Positions 8,139-17,146 of a stretch of DNA of 64,000 nucleotides are shown here, one piece after another. Position numbers and translations under genes: made by a program. Source of the DNA: Desulfobacteraceae bacterium (lineage in GTDB: Bacteria > Desulfobacterota > Desulfobacteria > Desulfobacterales > UBA5852); assembly GCA_014237395.1 (NCBI GenBank), contig JABZFP010000008.1, forward strand, positions 58,151-122,150, given 5' to 3'. Every line of letters begins with the position of its first letter. Positions within the stretch are counted from its first letter, which is position 1. The notes under the pieces were generated by a model. That model was not told the DNA's origin. It did no database searches and saw only the letters and a program-made list of their open reading frames with translations.

Positions 8139-8537
8139 TCAGCTCTCCTCCAGGGCCAGCAAAACGGTCAAGATCGCTCCCAGCACCACCAGAAACACCC
8201 CCGTGTCGAAAAAAAGCGGGGTGCCCGCCACGGCAGATGTCGATGGCCACCAGACACCGGTTAAAAAAGGCTGCTGGCGGATCATCCCCACGAGGCCGGC
8301 CCCCATGGACAGCGCCAGGCCGGCACCGATCAGATACTGCGGCCGAATGCGAAGTCCGCGCCGCACGACACCCGGCCCCTCGGCCAGGACCACCAGGGCA
8401 AATCCCGTCGCAGCCACCAGCGCGGCGATAAATCCTCCGCCGGGGGCATGATGACCGCGCCAGAGAAGATAAATGGACAGTACCAGCACTAGCGCGCCTA
8501 CCAGTCGCGTAGCGGTCTTTAGAATGACGGATGTCAT
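8139..8537 (-). CDS. mrpB: Na+/H+ antiporter subunit B
   Basis: A 132-residue four-helix membrane protein of the MnhB family (PF04039). The motif YLLWRGHHAPGGGFIAALVAATGFAL is diagnostic, as is FLTGVWWPSTSAVAGTPLFFDTGVFLVVLGAILTVLLALEE. The ATG at 8537 overlaps the mrpA stop codon as ATGA. Confidence 0.95.
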   Translation of the reverse strand: MTSVILKTATRLVGALVLVLSIYLLWRGHHAPGGGFIAALVAATGFALVVLAEGPGVVRRGLRIRPQYLIGAGLALSMGAGLVGMIRQQPFLTGVWWPSTSAVAGTPLFFDTGVFLVVLGAILTVLLALEES

Positions 8538-10801
8538 GAGGATGACCTCTTTCCACGAATCAATGCCAGCGCTGAAAGGGCCGAGGCCGCCACGACGATA
8601 ATTTCCCCCAGCGTGTCAAGACTTCGAAAATCCACCAGAATGACATTGACGATATTGCGGCCATGGGCTTTCAGATAGCTGGCCTGCTCGTAAAACGCCG
8701 TGATGGTGCGATCCACCTCGGTGTGCTGTACGGCCATCATCAAGCCGGTTACGAGTGCGCCGCTGCCAACGGCCACCAGCAGGCTGAGGGCCATCCGTGA
8801 AAAACCGGGACGATGATGCCGTTCGATGGGCGGCAGCCGCAGCAGGACGATGGCGGCGAAGATCAAGGTCAGGGTCTCCACGAGGAGCTGGGTCAAACCG
8901 ACATCAGGCGCGCCGTAGGTTAGAAATATGACCGCCATGCCGGTGCCGATAACGCCCAGCCCGCAGATGGCCAAAAGACGGGATCGCGTCCGGACGACAA
9001 TGCCGATCCCAACCAGCATGCAGACCAGCAGCAGGCCCAGCCAGACCGGCACCGGGGGCCCGGACCAGCCGACCCGGATGGTTCCTGCGTGCAGGAGGGC
9101 CCCGCCCACGCCGATCACCGTCGTGCCAATGATGACGGTCAGGTATTGGAAAAGAGATCCATTCTGCAGGCGCCGCGTCTGCCACTTGGCAATGGCGAGC
9201 GTCGCCTTGACACCCCCGTCGTAGACCTTTTCCATGGTCATGGGAACCGCTGTCAGGAAACGGACCAGGGTGCGACGCAACCACTGCCGAGCCAAATAGA
9301 AGACGGCCCCCAGGGTCATCGTAATGACGCTGAGCAGCAGCGGATAGTTAAAACCATAGAACAGCTTGAGGGTGATATCTTCTCCGGTGGCGTGAAACGC
9401 CCGGACGGCCGGTTCGACCAGCCAGCGGGACACCCAATCGGGAATCAGACCGAACCCCAGCCCGATGGCACCGACCACCAGCGGACCGAACCAGATCGCC
9501 CATGGCGCTTCACGGGCGGTAAGGGCTTTCGGCGTCTCCCGGCCCCAAAAGGGCCGCAGCGCAACGGTGGCGGCGACGGCCGCCATGAGGGCATTGGATA
9601 AAAGGGCGGCGGTCGTGGCCAGACCGGGGAAGACATCTTCGGTAAGGGCGCCCTTGTACATGATCTCCTTTCCGATAAATCCCAGGAAGAGCGGAAAGCC
9701 GGCCATGGAGAGAGCCGCCATCAAAGCGGCGGCGGCGGTAAACGGCATCCGCCGGCCGATGCCGCCGATCTCCGCGAGCTCGCGAGTGCCGGTCTGGTGA
9801 TCGATGCTGCCCACCACCATGAAAAGGGAGGATTTGTAGAGGGCGTGGACCAGGAGAAAAGTTATGGCCGCCGTCAGGGCCGGTGTCGTGCGCCCGCCCA
9901 GAAACATGGTCATAATGCCCAGCGCCATGATCGTGGTGTGGGCCAAAACACTTTTCAGGTCGGTCTTGGCCATTGCTACGACAGCCCCCCATAACGCGGT
10001 CACCGCGCCGACGACGACCAATGTCGTCATCCAGGCGGTGGTGCCCCCCATAATCGGATGCAGTCTGGCCAGGAGATAGATGCCGGCTTTGACCATGGTG
10101 GCGGAATGCAGAAACGCGCTTACGGGCGTCGGCGCGGCCATGGCGTTCGGCAACCAGAAATGGAAGGGAAACTGGGCCGATTTGGTGAAGGCCCCAGCCA
10201 GGAGGCATATCAAAATGGGAAGATAGCGTGCATCACGGTGCAATCGTTCGGTGTGCCCCTGCAGTTCGGATATAGCATAGGTCCCCGTCACGTCGCCGAT
10301 CAACAGGATGCCCACGAGCAGCAGCAGACCGCCGCCGCCGGTAACCAGCAAGGCTTGTCGGGCACTATCACGGGCCGTTGCCGATTCATTCTGAAAACCG
10401 ATCAGCAGGAAGGAAAAAAGGGTTGTCAACTCCCAGAAAACAAACAGCAAGATGAGATTGTTGCTGAGAACCAGCCCCACCATGGATAGGAGAAAAGACT
10501 GCAGATAAACAAAAAAACGGTTTATCTGCCGGTGACCCGCCAGATAGGCATCGGCATATATCGTCACCAGAAAACCGATGCCGGTGATAATCAGCACAAA
10601 CAAAAGGCTCAGCCCGTCCAGGACGACATCGAACCGGACGTTCAGGCTGGGCACCCAGTCGAAGGCCATCGCCAAGGCCCCGTTTTTTTGGATCTCAGGG
10701 ACCTGAAAGGCCGCTCCGATAAATAAAAGCAGGGGCAGCAGGGCCGAAAGACGGCCTGGCCAGTAAATGGTCGAAGGGTCGTGGGCAGGATGTTCCTTCA
10801 T
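8534..10801 (-). CDS. mrpA: Na+/H+ antiporter subunit A
   Basis: A 755-residue fused subunit: an N-terminal NuoL-like domain (about residues 1-490, with LFVFWELTTLFSFLLIGF and AQFPFHFWLPNAMAAPTPVSAFLHSATMVKAGIYLL, the K and H channel residues) and a C-terminal MrpA-specific part (from about 590, with GAPDVGLTQLLVETLTLIFAAIVLLRLPP and NVILVDFRSLDTLGEI). With mrpB-G it forms the Na+/H+ or K+/H+ antiporter used for Na+ export and pH homeostasis. I start it at ATG 10801, behind GAGGAA, not at the upstream frame start. The operon order ABCDEFG is intact. Confidence 0.95.
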   Translation of the reverse strand: MKEHPAHDPSTIYWPGRLSALLPLLLFIGAAFQVPEIQKNGALAMAFDWVPSLNVRFDVVLDGLSLLFVLIITGIGFLVTIYADAYLAGHRQINRFFVYLQSFLLSMVGLVLSNNLILLFVFWELTTLFSFLLIGFQNESATARDSARQALLVTGGGGLLLLVGILLIGDVTGTYAISELQGHTERLHRDARYLPILICLLAGAFTKSAQFPFHFWLPNAMAAPTPVSAFLHSATMVKAGIYLLARLHPIMGGTTAWMTTLVVVGAVTALWGAVVAMAKTDLKSVLAHTTIMALGIMTMFLGGRTTPALTAAITFLLVHALYKSSLFMVVGSIDHQTGTRELAEIGGIGRRMPFTAAAALMAALSMAGFPLFLGFIGKEIMYKGALTEDVFPGLATTAALLSNALMAAVAATVALRPFWGRETPKALTAREAPWAIWFGPLVVGAIGLGFGLIPDWVSRWLVEPAVRAFHATGEDITLKLFYGFNYPLLLSVITMTLGAVFYLARQWLRRTLVRFLTAVPMTMEKVYDGGVKATLAIAKWQTRRLQNGSLFQYLTVIIGTTVIGVGGALLHAGTIRVGWSGPPVPVWLGLLLVCMLVGIGIVVRTRSRLLAICGLGVIGTGMAVIFLTYGAPDVGLTQLLVETLTLIFAAIVLLRLPPIERHHRPGFSRMALSLLVAVGSGALVTGLMMAVQHTEVDRTITAFYEQASYLKAHGRNIVNVILVDFRSLDTLGEIIVVAASALSALALIRGKRSSS

Positions 10802-10966
10802 GCCGTTCCTCACAAGATCTGCTGCTCCTTTGTCGGTTTGAGGGAATCCGCCCCTCAAAACAACACGCCGGGCAATGAATCAAAGGCCGTCAAATGTAAG
10901 AGGATATCGCGCGATAGGCTGTTCCAGGACGCGCTCCGTCAGGACAAAACGGAAATCGTTGGCTCA

Positions 10967-10994
10967 ATTTTAAATATTACACACCAAATGTCAA
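10967..10994 (-). promoter_or_regulatory. Sigma70-like promoter for the mrp operon
   Basis: On the minus strand TTGACA (10994-10989), a perfect -35, is followed after 16 bp by TAAAAT (10972-10967). Transcription would start near 10960, about 160 bases before mrpA. The surrounding 10802-11130 stretch has no gene; it is AT-rich only around this promoter. Confidence 0.5.
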
Positions 10995-11145
10995 TTTTAA
11001 CTGATCTGGCGACAACCGGAAGGGGAAAATGACCGGCATTTTGTCCGGGACACCGCCACCGCTCGAAGACACCCCGGCATGGACGCCATTTCCCCTTGCC
11101 TGTCCCTGCCGGATATGGCATGAAGAATGAGAGGTGATACGCATC

Positions 11146-11538
11146 ATGCAGCCCGTACCCTTCAATCCTGATAGCGATCTGCCCCCGATCCCGTTTGACA
11201 ATGACGTCTGCCGACTGGCGGAGCAACTGAAACGCACCGGTTTGCCCTGGGTGCCCCACGTGGGGTGTTTTGTCTGGGATCCCGAACACCTGATCACGCC
11301 CGCGGCGCCCTTCCCCAATCACATCTACTTTATCCTCAGCCTGCCGCGATTCGTGGAGATCTTCGGCTCGCTGACGGCGATTCGGGAAAAGCTCGTCTGG
11401 CTGCCGACCTGGCATCAAGCCCGCCTCCTTTGCCTTCGGCATGGCCTTGATCCCCACGCCATACAAAAGACTTCAAATCCTGCCGAAGAACTCCAATCAC
11501 TCTACCGTCTGCTGCGCGACGCCCTTACAAAACCGTAG
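11146..11538 (+). CDS. Hypothetical cytosolic protein, 130 residues
   Basis: A 130-residue soluble protein with sequence features of a real gene: even codon use, ribosome site GAGAGGTGA ahead of ATG 11146, and a dense mix of aromatic and proline residues (PHVGCFVWDPEHLI, PFPNHIYFILSLPRFVEIFG, LVWLPTWHQARLLC). There is no membrane segment or signal peptide. I do not recognise the family. It sits divergent to mrpA and 59 bases before the acyl-CoA dehydrogenase gene. The GTG at 11134 is a less likely start. Confidence 0.6.
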   Translation: MQPVPFNPDSDLPPIPFDNDVCRLAEQLKRTGLPWVPHVGCFVWDPEHLITPAAPFPNHIYFILSLPRFVEIFGSLTAIREKLVWLPTWHQARLLCLRHGLDPHAIQKTSNPAEELQSLYRLLRDALTKP

Positions 11539-11597
11539 ACCGTCCCCGAAACGGACACCCAAGACGCACACCAAACCATTTTAGAGGAGACAGCTTC

Positions 11598-12935
11598 ATG
11601 TTGAATTTTTCCCTGAGTCCCGAACAAAAAGCGATCCAGAAAGAAGCCCGTGAATTTGCGCTGAAAGAACTGCTCCCGGTGGCATGGGAATATGACCAGC
11701 GGGAAGAAACGCCCATGCACATTCTGCACAAAGCCTACGACGCCGGCCTGGTCAACGGAGACATCCCTAAAGCCTACGGCGGAAAGGGGTACGGGGTGCT
11801 GGACGGCGTCGTGGCCACGGAAGAACTGTCGGCCGTCTGCCCCGGCCTGGCCACCAGCATCTTCGACAATTCCCTGGGGATGGAACCGCTGATTCTCTGC
11901 GACAATGAAACCGCCAAGCAAAAATACCTTACCACCATCACCCGGGACCGTAAATTCTTCGCCTTTGCCACTTCCGAACCCACCATGGGATCGGATGTCT
12001 CCAGCCTGCGCTGCATGGCCAAGCCGGACGGCGACGATTATATCCTGAACGGCACCAAGTTCTGGATCACCAATGGCGGCATCGCCGACTATGTCACCGT
12101 GTTCGCCACCGTTGACCCCAAATCGGCCCATCAGGGTATTTGCGCATTTGTGGTGGAAACCAATTGGAAAGGCGTTTCCGCCGGCCGCCACATGCCGAAA
12201 TTCGGCCAGCGCGGCTCCAACACCACGGCCATCAATCTCAAGGATGTGCGGGTGCCCAAGGAAAACGTCATCGCCCCGCCGGGCCAGGGATTTGCCCTGG
12301 CCATGCGCACCTTCGCCCGCACGCGGCCCTCCATCGGGGCCTTTGCGGTGGGAGCCGCCCGGTCCGCCATGGAATTTGCCATCGACTACGCCAAAAAACG
12401 CCGCGCCTTCGGCAGCAAAATCGTCAATTTCCAGGCCATCCAGTTTAAAATTGCGGAGATGTATCAGAAAGTGGAAACCTCCCGCCTGCTGATCTGGAAA
12501 GCGGCCTGGGAAGCCGATAACGGAATGGATCCCAACGTGAGCGCCTCCGTGTCCAAACTCTACGCCACCGAGGCCGCTTTTGAAGTGGTGGACCAGGCCC
12601 TGCAAGTCATGGGCGGCTATGGCTACACCCGGTTCTTTCCCATCGAGAAGCTGTTGCGGGACACCCGGCTCTTCCGGATTTACGAGGGCACCAGTGAAGT
12701 TCAGCGGATGATTCTGGCTGGACATGCCCTCGGCAGCTACCAGCCGGTCATGCCGTCCCTGGAAGATTTGCCGATTCACAACCGGAATGATTTCGACGAT
12801 GTGGATGTTGAAACAGCGCCCGCGGTCTGGCGTTGCCGCATGTGCGGGTATGTCCATTTCGCCGAAGCCCCCCCCAAGGAATGCCCCTACTGCTTCTTCC
12901 CGGCCAGCGCGTTCAAGGAGATCGAGCGTCCCTGA
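11598..12935 (+). CDS. Acyl-CoA dehydrogenase with C-terminal rubredoxin-like domain
   Basis: Residues 1-385 are a complete FAD-dependent acyl-CoA dehydrogenase: N-terminal helical domain, beta domain with FAFATSEPTMGSDVSSL and FWITNGGIADY, and C-terminal helices with QVMGGYGYTRFFPIEKLLRD. The catalytic base is Glu363 in RIYEGTSEVQ. After a 20-residue linker, residues 411-445 form a rubredoxin/rubrerythrin-like knuckle (Cys413, Cys416, Cys429, Cys432; CX2C-X12-CX2C). Normal family length is about 380-390, so the tail is an added domain. It could bind Fe or Zn and may pass electrons to a partner other than the usual electron-transfer flavoprotein. It starts behind GAGGAGACAGCTTC. The substrate is not evident. 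Confidence 0.92.
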   Translation: MLNFSLSPEQKAIQKEAREFALKELLPVAWEYDQREETPMHILHKAYDAGLVNGDIPKAYGGKGYGVLDGVVATEELSAVCPGLATSIFDNSLGMEPLILCDNETAKQKYLTTITRDRKFFAFATSEPTMGSDVSSLRCMAKPDGDDYILNGTKFWITNGGIADYVTVFATVDPKSAHQGICAFVVETNWKGVSAGRHMPKFGQRGSNTTAINLKDVRVPKENVIAPPGQGFALAMRTFARTRPSIGAFAVGAARSAMEFAIDYAKKRRAFGSKIVNFQAIQFKIAEMYQKVETSRLLIWKAAWEADNGMDPNVSASVSKLYATEAAFEVVDQALQVMGGYGYTRFFPIEKLLRDTRLFRIYEGTSEVQRMILAGHALGSYQPVMPSLEDLPIHNRNDFDDVDVETAPAVWRCRMCGYVHFAEAPPKECPYCFFPASAFKEIERP

Positions 12936-12992
12936 GAACCCCTTGGATAAATGGGGCGGCATCCATTTCTGAATCGCCCTCCCGAATATCCG

Positions 12993-13022
12993 GCACCGTC
13001 CGTTCCCATGAGCGGACGGTGC
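12993..13022 (+). terminator. Hairpin after the acyl-CoA dehydrogenase gene
   Basis: A perfect 10-bp stem (GCACCGTCCG with CGGACGGTGC) around a 10-nt loop, 58 bases after the stop codon. A T-tract is missing (GCCCGCATTTTG follows), so it is either a weak intrinsic terminator or a 3'-end stabilising hairpin. Confidence 0.5.
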
Positions 13023-13144
13023 GCCCGCATTTTGACTTTCATCGGAACGTCATTACGTTTCTCGCAATCAACCGCGGTGGCCGGCCGCCTGATCCGTTTG
13101 CCGGCGCATCGCCCCAGCGTGAACCCTAAGGGACGACAGCGTCA

Positions 13145-13816
13145 ATGATTGAAGCGATTGAACTGAACAAAACCTACACGATTGACGATCGACGCATCCA
13201 GGTCCTGCAGGATGTCTCCCTCAACATTCAACCCGGGACGTTTGCCGTGATTCAGGGCAGCAGCGGCAGTGGCAAATCGACCCTGCTGAGTCTCCTGTCG
13301 GGCCTCGATCGGCCGGACAGCGGTACCGTCCGTATCCAGGATCAAGACATTACCGATCTGAGTGAAGACGATCTGGCGCCTCTCCGGAATCGTACCTTCG
13401 GCTTCGTCTTTCAGTCCTTTTATCTGGTCCCGTCACTCTCGGCCCTCGAAAACGTCATGTTCCCGGCGGAACTGTCCCGGTCGCCGCATGCGGCCGCCGA
13501 TGCCGAAAAGCTTCTGGAACGCGTCGGGCTCAGCCACCGGCGCCGCAACATGCCCCACCAGCTCTCGGGGGGCGAGCAGCAGCGTGTGGCCATCTGCCGG
13601 GCCTTGATCAACCAACCGGCCATCATCTTTGCCGACGAACCGACCGGCAACCTGGATTCCCAAAGCGGCCAGGCCATCCTGGCGTTGATGCTGGAATTCC
13701 AGCGGGAATTCCACACCACACTTCTGATGGTGACCCACAATCCCGACATCGCCCGCCGGGCCGACACCCGTTTCCAGCTGACCGACGGTCGGCTGGATCC
13801 GTCAAGGGATCTGTGA
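13145..13816 (+). CDS. ybbA: ABC transporter ATP-binding protein (YbbA/LolD-like)
   Basis: A 223-residue ATPase with Walker A GSSGSGKST, Q-loop FVFQSFYLVPSLSALENV, signature LSGGEQQRV and Walker B IIFADEPTGNLDSQ, then the H-loop MVTHNPD. It belongs to the MacB/LolD group that drives permeases with FtsX-type domains. It overlaps the downstream permease gene (TGATG) and is followed by a TesA-like esterase, the same gene set as ybbA-ybbP-tesA in E. coli, where tesA is divergent. Role in envelope lipid or lysophospholipid handling is inferred from that set. Confidence 0.92.
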   Translation: MIEAIELNKTYTIDDRRIQVLQDVSLNIQPGTFAVIQGSSGSGKSTLLSLLSGLDRPDSGTVRIQDQDITDLSEDDLAPLRNRTFGFVFQSFYLVPSLSALENVMFPAELSRSPHAAADAEKLLERVGLSHRRRNMPHQLSGGEQQRVAICRALINQPAIIFADEPTGNLDSQSGQAILALMLEFQREFHTTLLMVTHNPDIARRADTRFQLTDGRLDPSRDL

Positions 13817-16320
13817 TGCCCGGCGGTATGCTTTCCAAAATGATCATCCGCGAGCTGCGCCAAAACCGGCAGCAAACAACGGTGCTTTTCCTTTGCATCG
13901 TTTTATCGGTCGTCGGTTTGACGGCCTTGGGCGGCTTTCAGGCCAATGTCCATCAGGCCATGCTGCGCGATGCCCGAGAGCTGCACGCCGCCGATGTCAT
14001 CGTTCGCTCCAGTTTTCCTTTTTTACCGGCCATGGAATCCAAACTGGCGGGGCTGACATCCCGCGCGGATGTCGCCATGGCGCGCGTCTGGGAATTCTAC
14101 ACGGTTGTCCGAACGCCGGACGCATCCGCTTCGCTGCTCTCGGCGGTCAAAGTGGTGGAGCCGGGTTATCCGTATTATGGTCGCGTGGTGCTGGCTTCCG
14201 GCGAGCCCTTCCATGAAATGCTTGCCCCGGGGGACATCGTGGTCGAACAGACCCTGCTGGATCGATTGGGCCTGGCCATCGGCAGTCGCCTCTTTCTGGG
14301 AGACGCCGAAATGACCATTCGTGACGTGGTGATCTCCGAGCCGGACCGTCCGGTAACCGTGTTTACCCTGGGCCCGCGGATATTCGTCAGTGCGCGAGAC
14401 CGCCAGCGACTGGGATTGATCACCCAGGGCAGCCGCGTGCGTTACATGGCGCTCCTGCGACTGCCGGCAAGCCTTTCACCGGAGGCGGTTCAGGAGGAAC
14501 TCTGGTCGGCGGCGGATCCCACCCAGGAACGTGTCGATACTTTCCGTAGCGCGGATTCCCGCCTGAAACGGTTTTTCGACAATCTGCTTTTTTTTCTGAA
14601 ACTGGTGGGGATTTTTACGCTACTGCTGGCGGGCATCGGCATCCAGAGTGTGCTGACGGCCCTCATGCGGGCACGTGTCAAAACCATGGCCACCATGAAA
14701 GCCCTTGGCGCTCCGAACCGTTTTGTCATGCGCCTCTATCTCGGCGTCGTCCTGCTGCTGGGCATCTTCGGGACCGCCTGCGGCATCGCGGCCGGCCTGG
14801 GGTTACAGCAAGGGCTGACCTTCCTCCTGGCCGACCTCATCCCGGCCGATGCCACGTTTGAAGTGGCCTGGGGTGCGGTGGGCCAAAGTCTCGTTGTCGG
14901 ATTGCTGGCGGTGGTCCTTTTTGCTGCCCGCCCCTTGCTGAACCTGAAGCATTTCAAGCCATCGGCCCTCTTTCGGCACGAAAAACAGAAAAACCGATGG
15001 CTCCCCGGTGAATGGCTGACCGTGTTGCTGACCACCCTCTTCTTCGTGGCCCTGGTTCTCTGGCAACTTGAGGACCTTCGTATCGGGGCGTATTTCATCG
15101 GTGGCCTGCTGGTGCTCGTCGGCGTCGCCTTTCTCGGCACCTGGCTTTTTCTGAAAGCGCTGCAACGCCTTGCGGTGCGCCATCTGGCGCTGCGTCAGGC
15201 CATCCGCGGGCTGTTCCGGCCGCGCAATGCCACCCTGGCCATCCTGGTGACCCTGACGGCCTCCCTGACCATCATCTACGCCATCTTCCTGATCGAAAAG
15301 AACCTGGATGCCACCTTTGTGCAGGCCTATCCCCAGGACGCCCCCAATGTCTTTTTTCTCGACATCCAGCGCGACCAGACCGACGCCTTTGCCCAACTCG
15401 TGGACCGCCCCCTGGAATTCTACCCGATCGTGCGGGCCAAGCTCATGGCCATCAACGGCCAAGCGATCGACCCCGGCCGCGAGCGCCAGCGCAAGAGCGA
15501 CAACCTGGCCCGGCCTTTCAACCTGACCTACCGCCATCACCTTCTCGATGATGAAAAATTTGTGGAAGGAAACACCCTGTTCAACCCGAACGGCGGCACC
15601 TTTCAGGTCTCGGTCCTGGACCGGGTGGCGGATATCGGCAATATTCGCATGGGCGACCGCCTGCAATTCAAGATCCAGGGCGTGCCGCTGGAAGCCACCG
15701 TTTCCAGTATTCGCACCCGCACCCGGGAAAGCATGCAGCCTTTTTTCTATTTTGTCTTCCCCGACGCGGCCCTCCAGAAAGCGCCCCAGGCCATCTTCAC
15801 CGCCCTGCGGGTTGATCCGTCCGAAATGGCCGCCCTCCAAAACCGCATCGTGCAGGCCCTTCCCAACGTGACGGTTCTCGACGTCAGCCAGTCCATTCGC
15901 CAGATTGCCGGCGCTTTGGATCGATTCTCACAGGCCATGCGGTTTTTCACATTATTCAGCATGGCGGCCGGTATCCTGCTGGTGGTCAGTTCCATTATCG
16001 CCACCCGCGCGGCCCGTATCCGTGAAGCCGTTTACTATAAAATCCTTGGCGCACCGGGCCGGTTCGTGCTTTATGTCTTCTCGCTGGAAAACTTACTGCT
16101 CGGTGGGGCCAGCGCCGCCGGCGGTCTGTTGTTGGCCCATCTGATCAGCTGGGTGGTCTGCGTCCGGTATTTCGACATCGCCTACCAGCCCTACCCGGCC
16201 GCGTCGCTTGCCGGGCTGATGGTCGGCATCCTGGCCGTGGTCCTGGTGGGGTTGAGCGCCTCGCGCAGCATCATGCGGCGCAAACCCATCCAATTCTTGC
16301 GGGCGCACGCTGCGGAATAA
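13816..16320 (+). CDS. ybbP: FtsX-domain ABC permease (YbbP-like)
   Basis: A permease of 834 residues in the layout of YbbP: an N-terminal helix, a large periplasmic domain (about 40-250), three helices of the first FtsX domain (GIFTLLLAGIGIQSVLTALMRARVKTMATMKALGA near 275), a central helix pair near 400-440, a second periplasmic domain and a second FtsX domain (FFTLFSMAAGILLVVSSIIATRAARIREAVYYKILGA near 715). The start ATG 13816 overlaps the ATPase stop. With YbbA it should form a mechanotransmission-type transporter; the substrate is unproven. Confidence 0.9.
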   Translation: MPGGMLSKMIIRELRQNRQQTTVLFLCIVLSVVGLTALGGFQANVHQAMLRDARELHAADVIVRSSFPFLPAMESKLAGLTSRADVAMARVWEFYTVVRTPDASASLLSAVKVVEPGYPYYGRVVLASGEPFHEMLAPGDIVVEQTLLDRLGLAIGSRLFLGDAEMTIRDVVISEPDRPVTVFTLGPRIFVSARDRQRLGLITQGSRVRYMALLRLPASLSPEAVQEELWSAADPTQERVDTFRSADSRLKRFFDNLLFFLKLVGIFTLLLAGIGIQSVLTALMRARVKTMATMKALGAPNRFVMRLYLGVVLLLGIFGTACGIAAGLGLQQGLTFLLADLIPADATFEVAWGAVGQSLVVGLLAVVLFAARPLLNLKHFKPSALFRHEKQKNRWLPGEWLTVLLTTLFFVALVLWQLEDLRIGAYFIGGLLVLVGVAFLGTWLFLKALQRLAVRHLALRQAIRGLFRPRNATLAILVTLTASLTIIYAIFLIEKNLDATFVQAYPQDAPNVFFLDIQRDQTDAFAQLVDRPLEFYPIVRAKLMAINGQAIDPGRERQRKSDNLARPFNLTYRHHLLDDEKFVEGNTLFNPNGGTFQVSVLDRVADIGNIRMGDRLQFKIQGVPLEATVSSIRTRTRESMQPFFYFVFPDAALQKAPQAIFTALRVDPSEMAALQNRIVQALPNVTVLDVSQSIRQIAGALDRFSQAMRFFTLFSMAAGILLVVSSIIATRAARIREAVYYKILGAPGRFVLYVFSLENLLLGGASAAGGLLLAHLISWVVCVRYFDIAYQPYPAASLAGLMVGILAVVLVGLSASRSIMRRKPIQFLRAHAAE

Positions 16321-16390
16321 GAGCGGGCCTTGACGCGTTTGTAAACGTGCTCTCCGCAAAGACAGACCGCACCATACGGGGGAAACAGCC

Positions 16391-17086
16391 ATGATTTTCA
16401 AAACAACGCGCACCATCGGCATCATGCTGCTCGTATGGGCTCTCCTTTTCGGCTGCGAAAATGCGCCGTCGGAAAACGCCGCGCCGGCAACCGTCCCGTC
16501 GCCGCCTGCCGCCGGGGTTATTGTCTGCATGGGAGACAGCCTGACTGCCGGCTACGGGGTGGATGAAGCCCAGACCTATCCCGCCCTGCTGGAAACCAGG
16601 CTCCGTGACGACGGTTTCGCCTATCGGGTCATCAATGCCGGCGTCAGCGGCGAAACCAGCAGCGGCGCACTGGCCCGAGTGGACTGGATGCTGACACTGG
16701 ACCCGGATATCGTCATCCTGGAAACCGGCGCCAATGACGGCCTGCGGGGTGTGGACCCGGCCCTGACACGCCGCAACATCGAAGCCATCGTCGCCAAGCT
16801 GCAGGCCCGCCATATCACCATCGTCCTGGCCGGCATGCAGATGGTCCGCAATCTGGGGCCGGACTTCACCCGGGCTTTCGGCGCCATCTATCCGGACATC
16901 GCCACGGCCGCGGACCTGATTCTGATTCCCTTTTTTCTGGAGGGGGTCGCCGGCCGGCCGGATTTGAACCAGCCCGACGGTATTCATCCCACGGCCGATG
17001 GCTATCGCATCATCGTGAACCACATCCATCCCTACATCCTCCAAGCCATCGATCGCCATCGTCAGAAATTGACCAACGGCGGCTAA
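16391..17086 (+). CDS. tesA: SGNH/GDSL arylesterase lipoprotein (TesA-like)
   Basis: A 231-residue SGNH hydrolase. Block I is CMGDSLTAGYGV (nucleophile Ser), block II VINAGVSGETSSGA, block III ETGANDGLRGV, and block V DGIHPTADGY with the Asp and His of the triad. The N-terminus is a lipoprotein signal with lipobox LLFGC, so the enzyme is probably anchored in the envelope, unlike E. coli TesA, which is a soluble periplasmic protein. It follows the YbbA-YbbP pair by 70 bases on the same strand. Lysophospholipase or thioesterase activity is known for the family; the natural substrate here is inferred. Confidence 0.9.
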   Translation: MIFKTTRTIGIMLLVWALLFGCENAPSENAAPATVPSPPAAGVIVCMGDSLTAGYGVDEAQTYPALLETRLRDDGFAYRVINAGVSGETSSGALARVDWMLTLDPDIVILETGANDGLRGVDPALTRRNIEAIVAKLQARHITIVLAGMQMVRNLGPDFTRAFGAIYPDIATAADLILIPFFLEGVAGRPDLNQPDGIHPTADGYRIIVNHIHPYILQAIDRHRQKLTNGG

Positions 17087-17146
17087 TATGCGATAGGGCC
17101 GGTTTCGAGCGCATAGGTGCATGGCAACCGTTCCATCCAAACGTGA

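Noticed and set aside
11502..12962. 486-codon open frame antisense to the acyl-CoA dehydrogenase
   Set aside because: It mirrors a clear enzyme gene; the translation is rich in Gly, His and Phe as expected from the antisense of GC-rich codons, with no motif.
14803..15840. 345-codon open frame antisense to the FtsX-domain permease
   Set aside because: No domain; the sense frame has full FtsX repeats.
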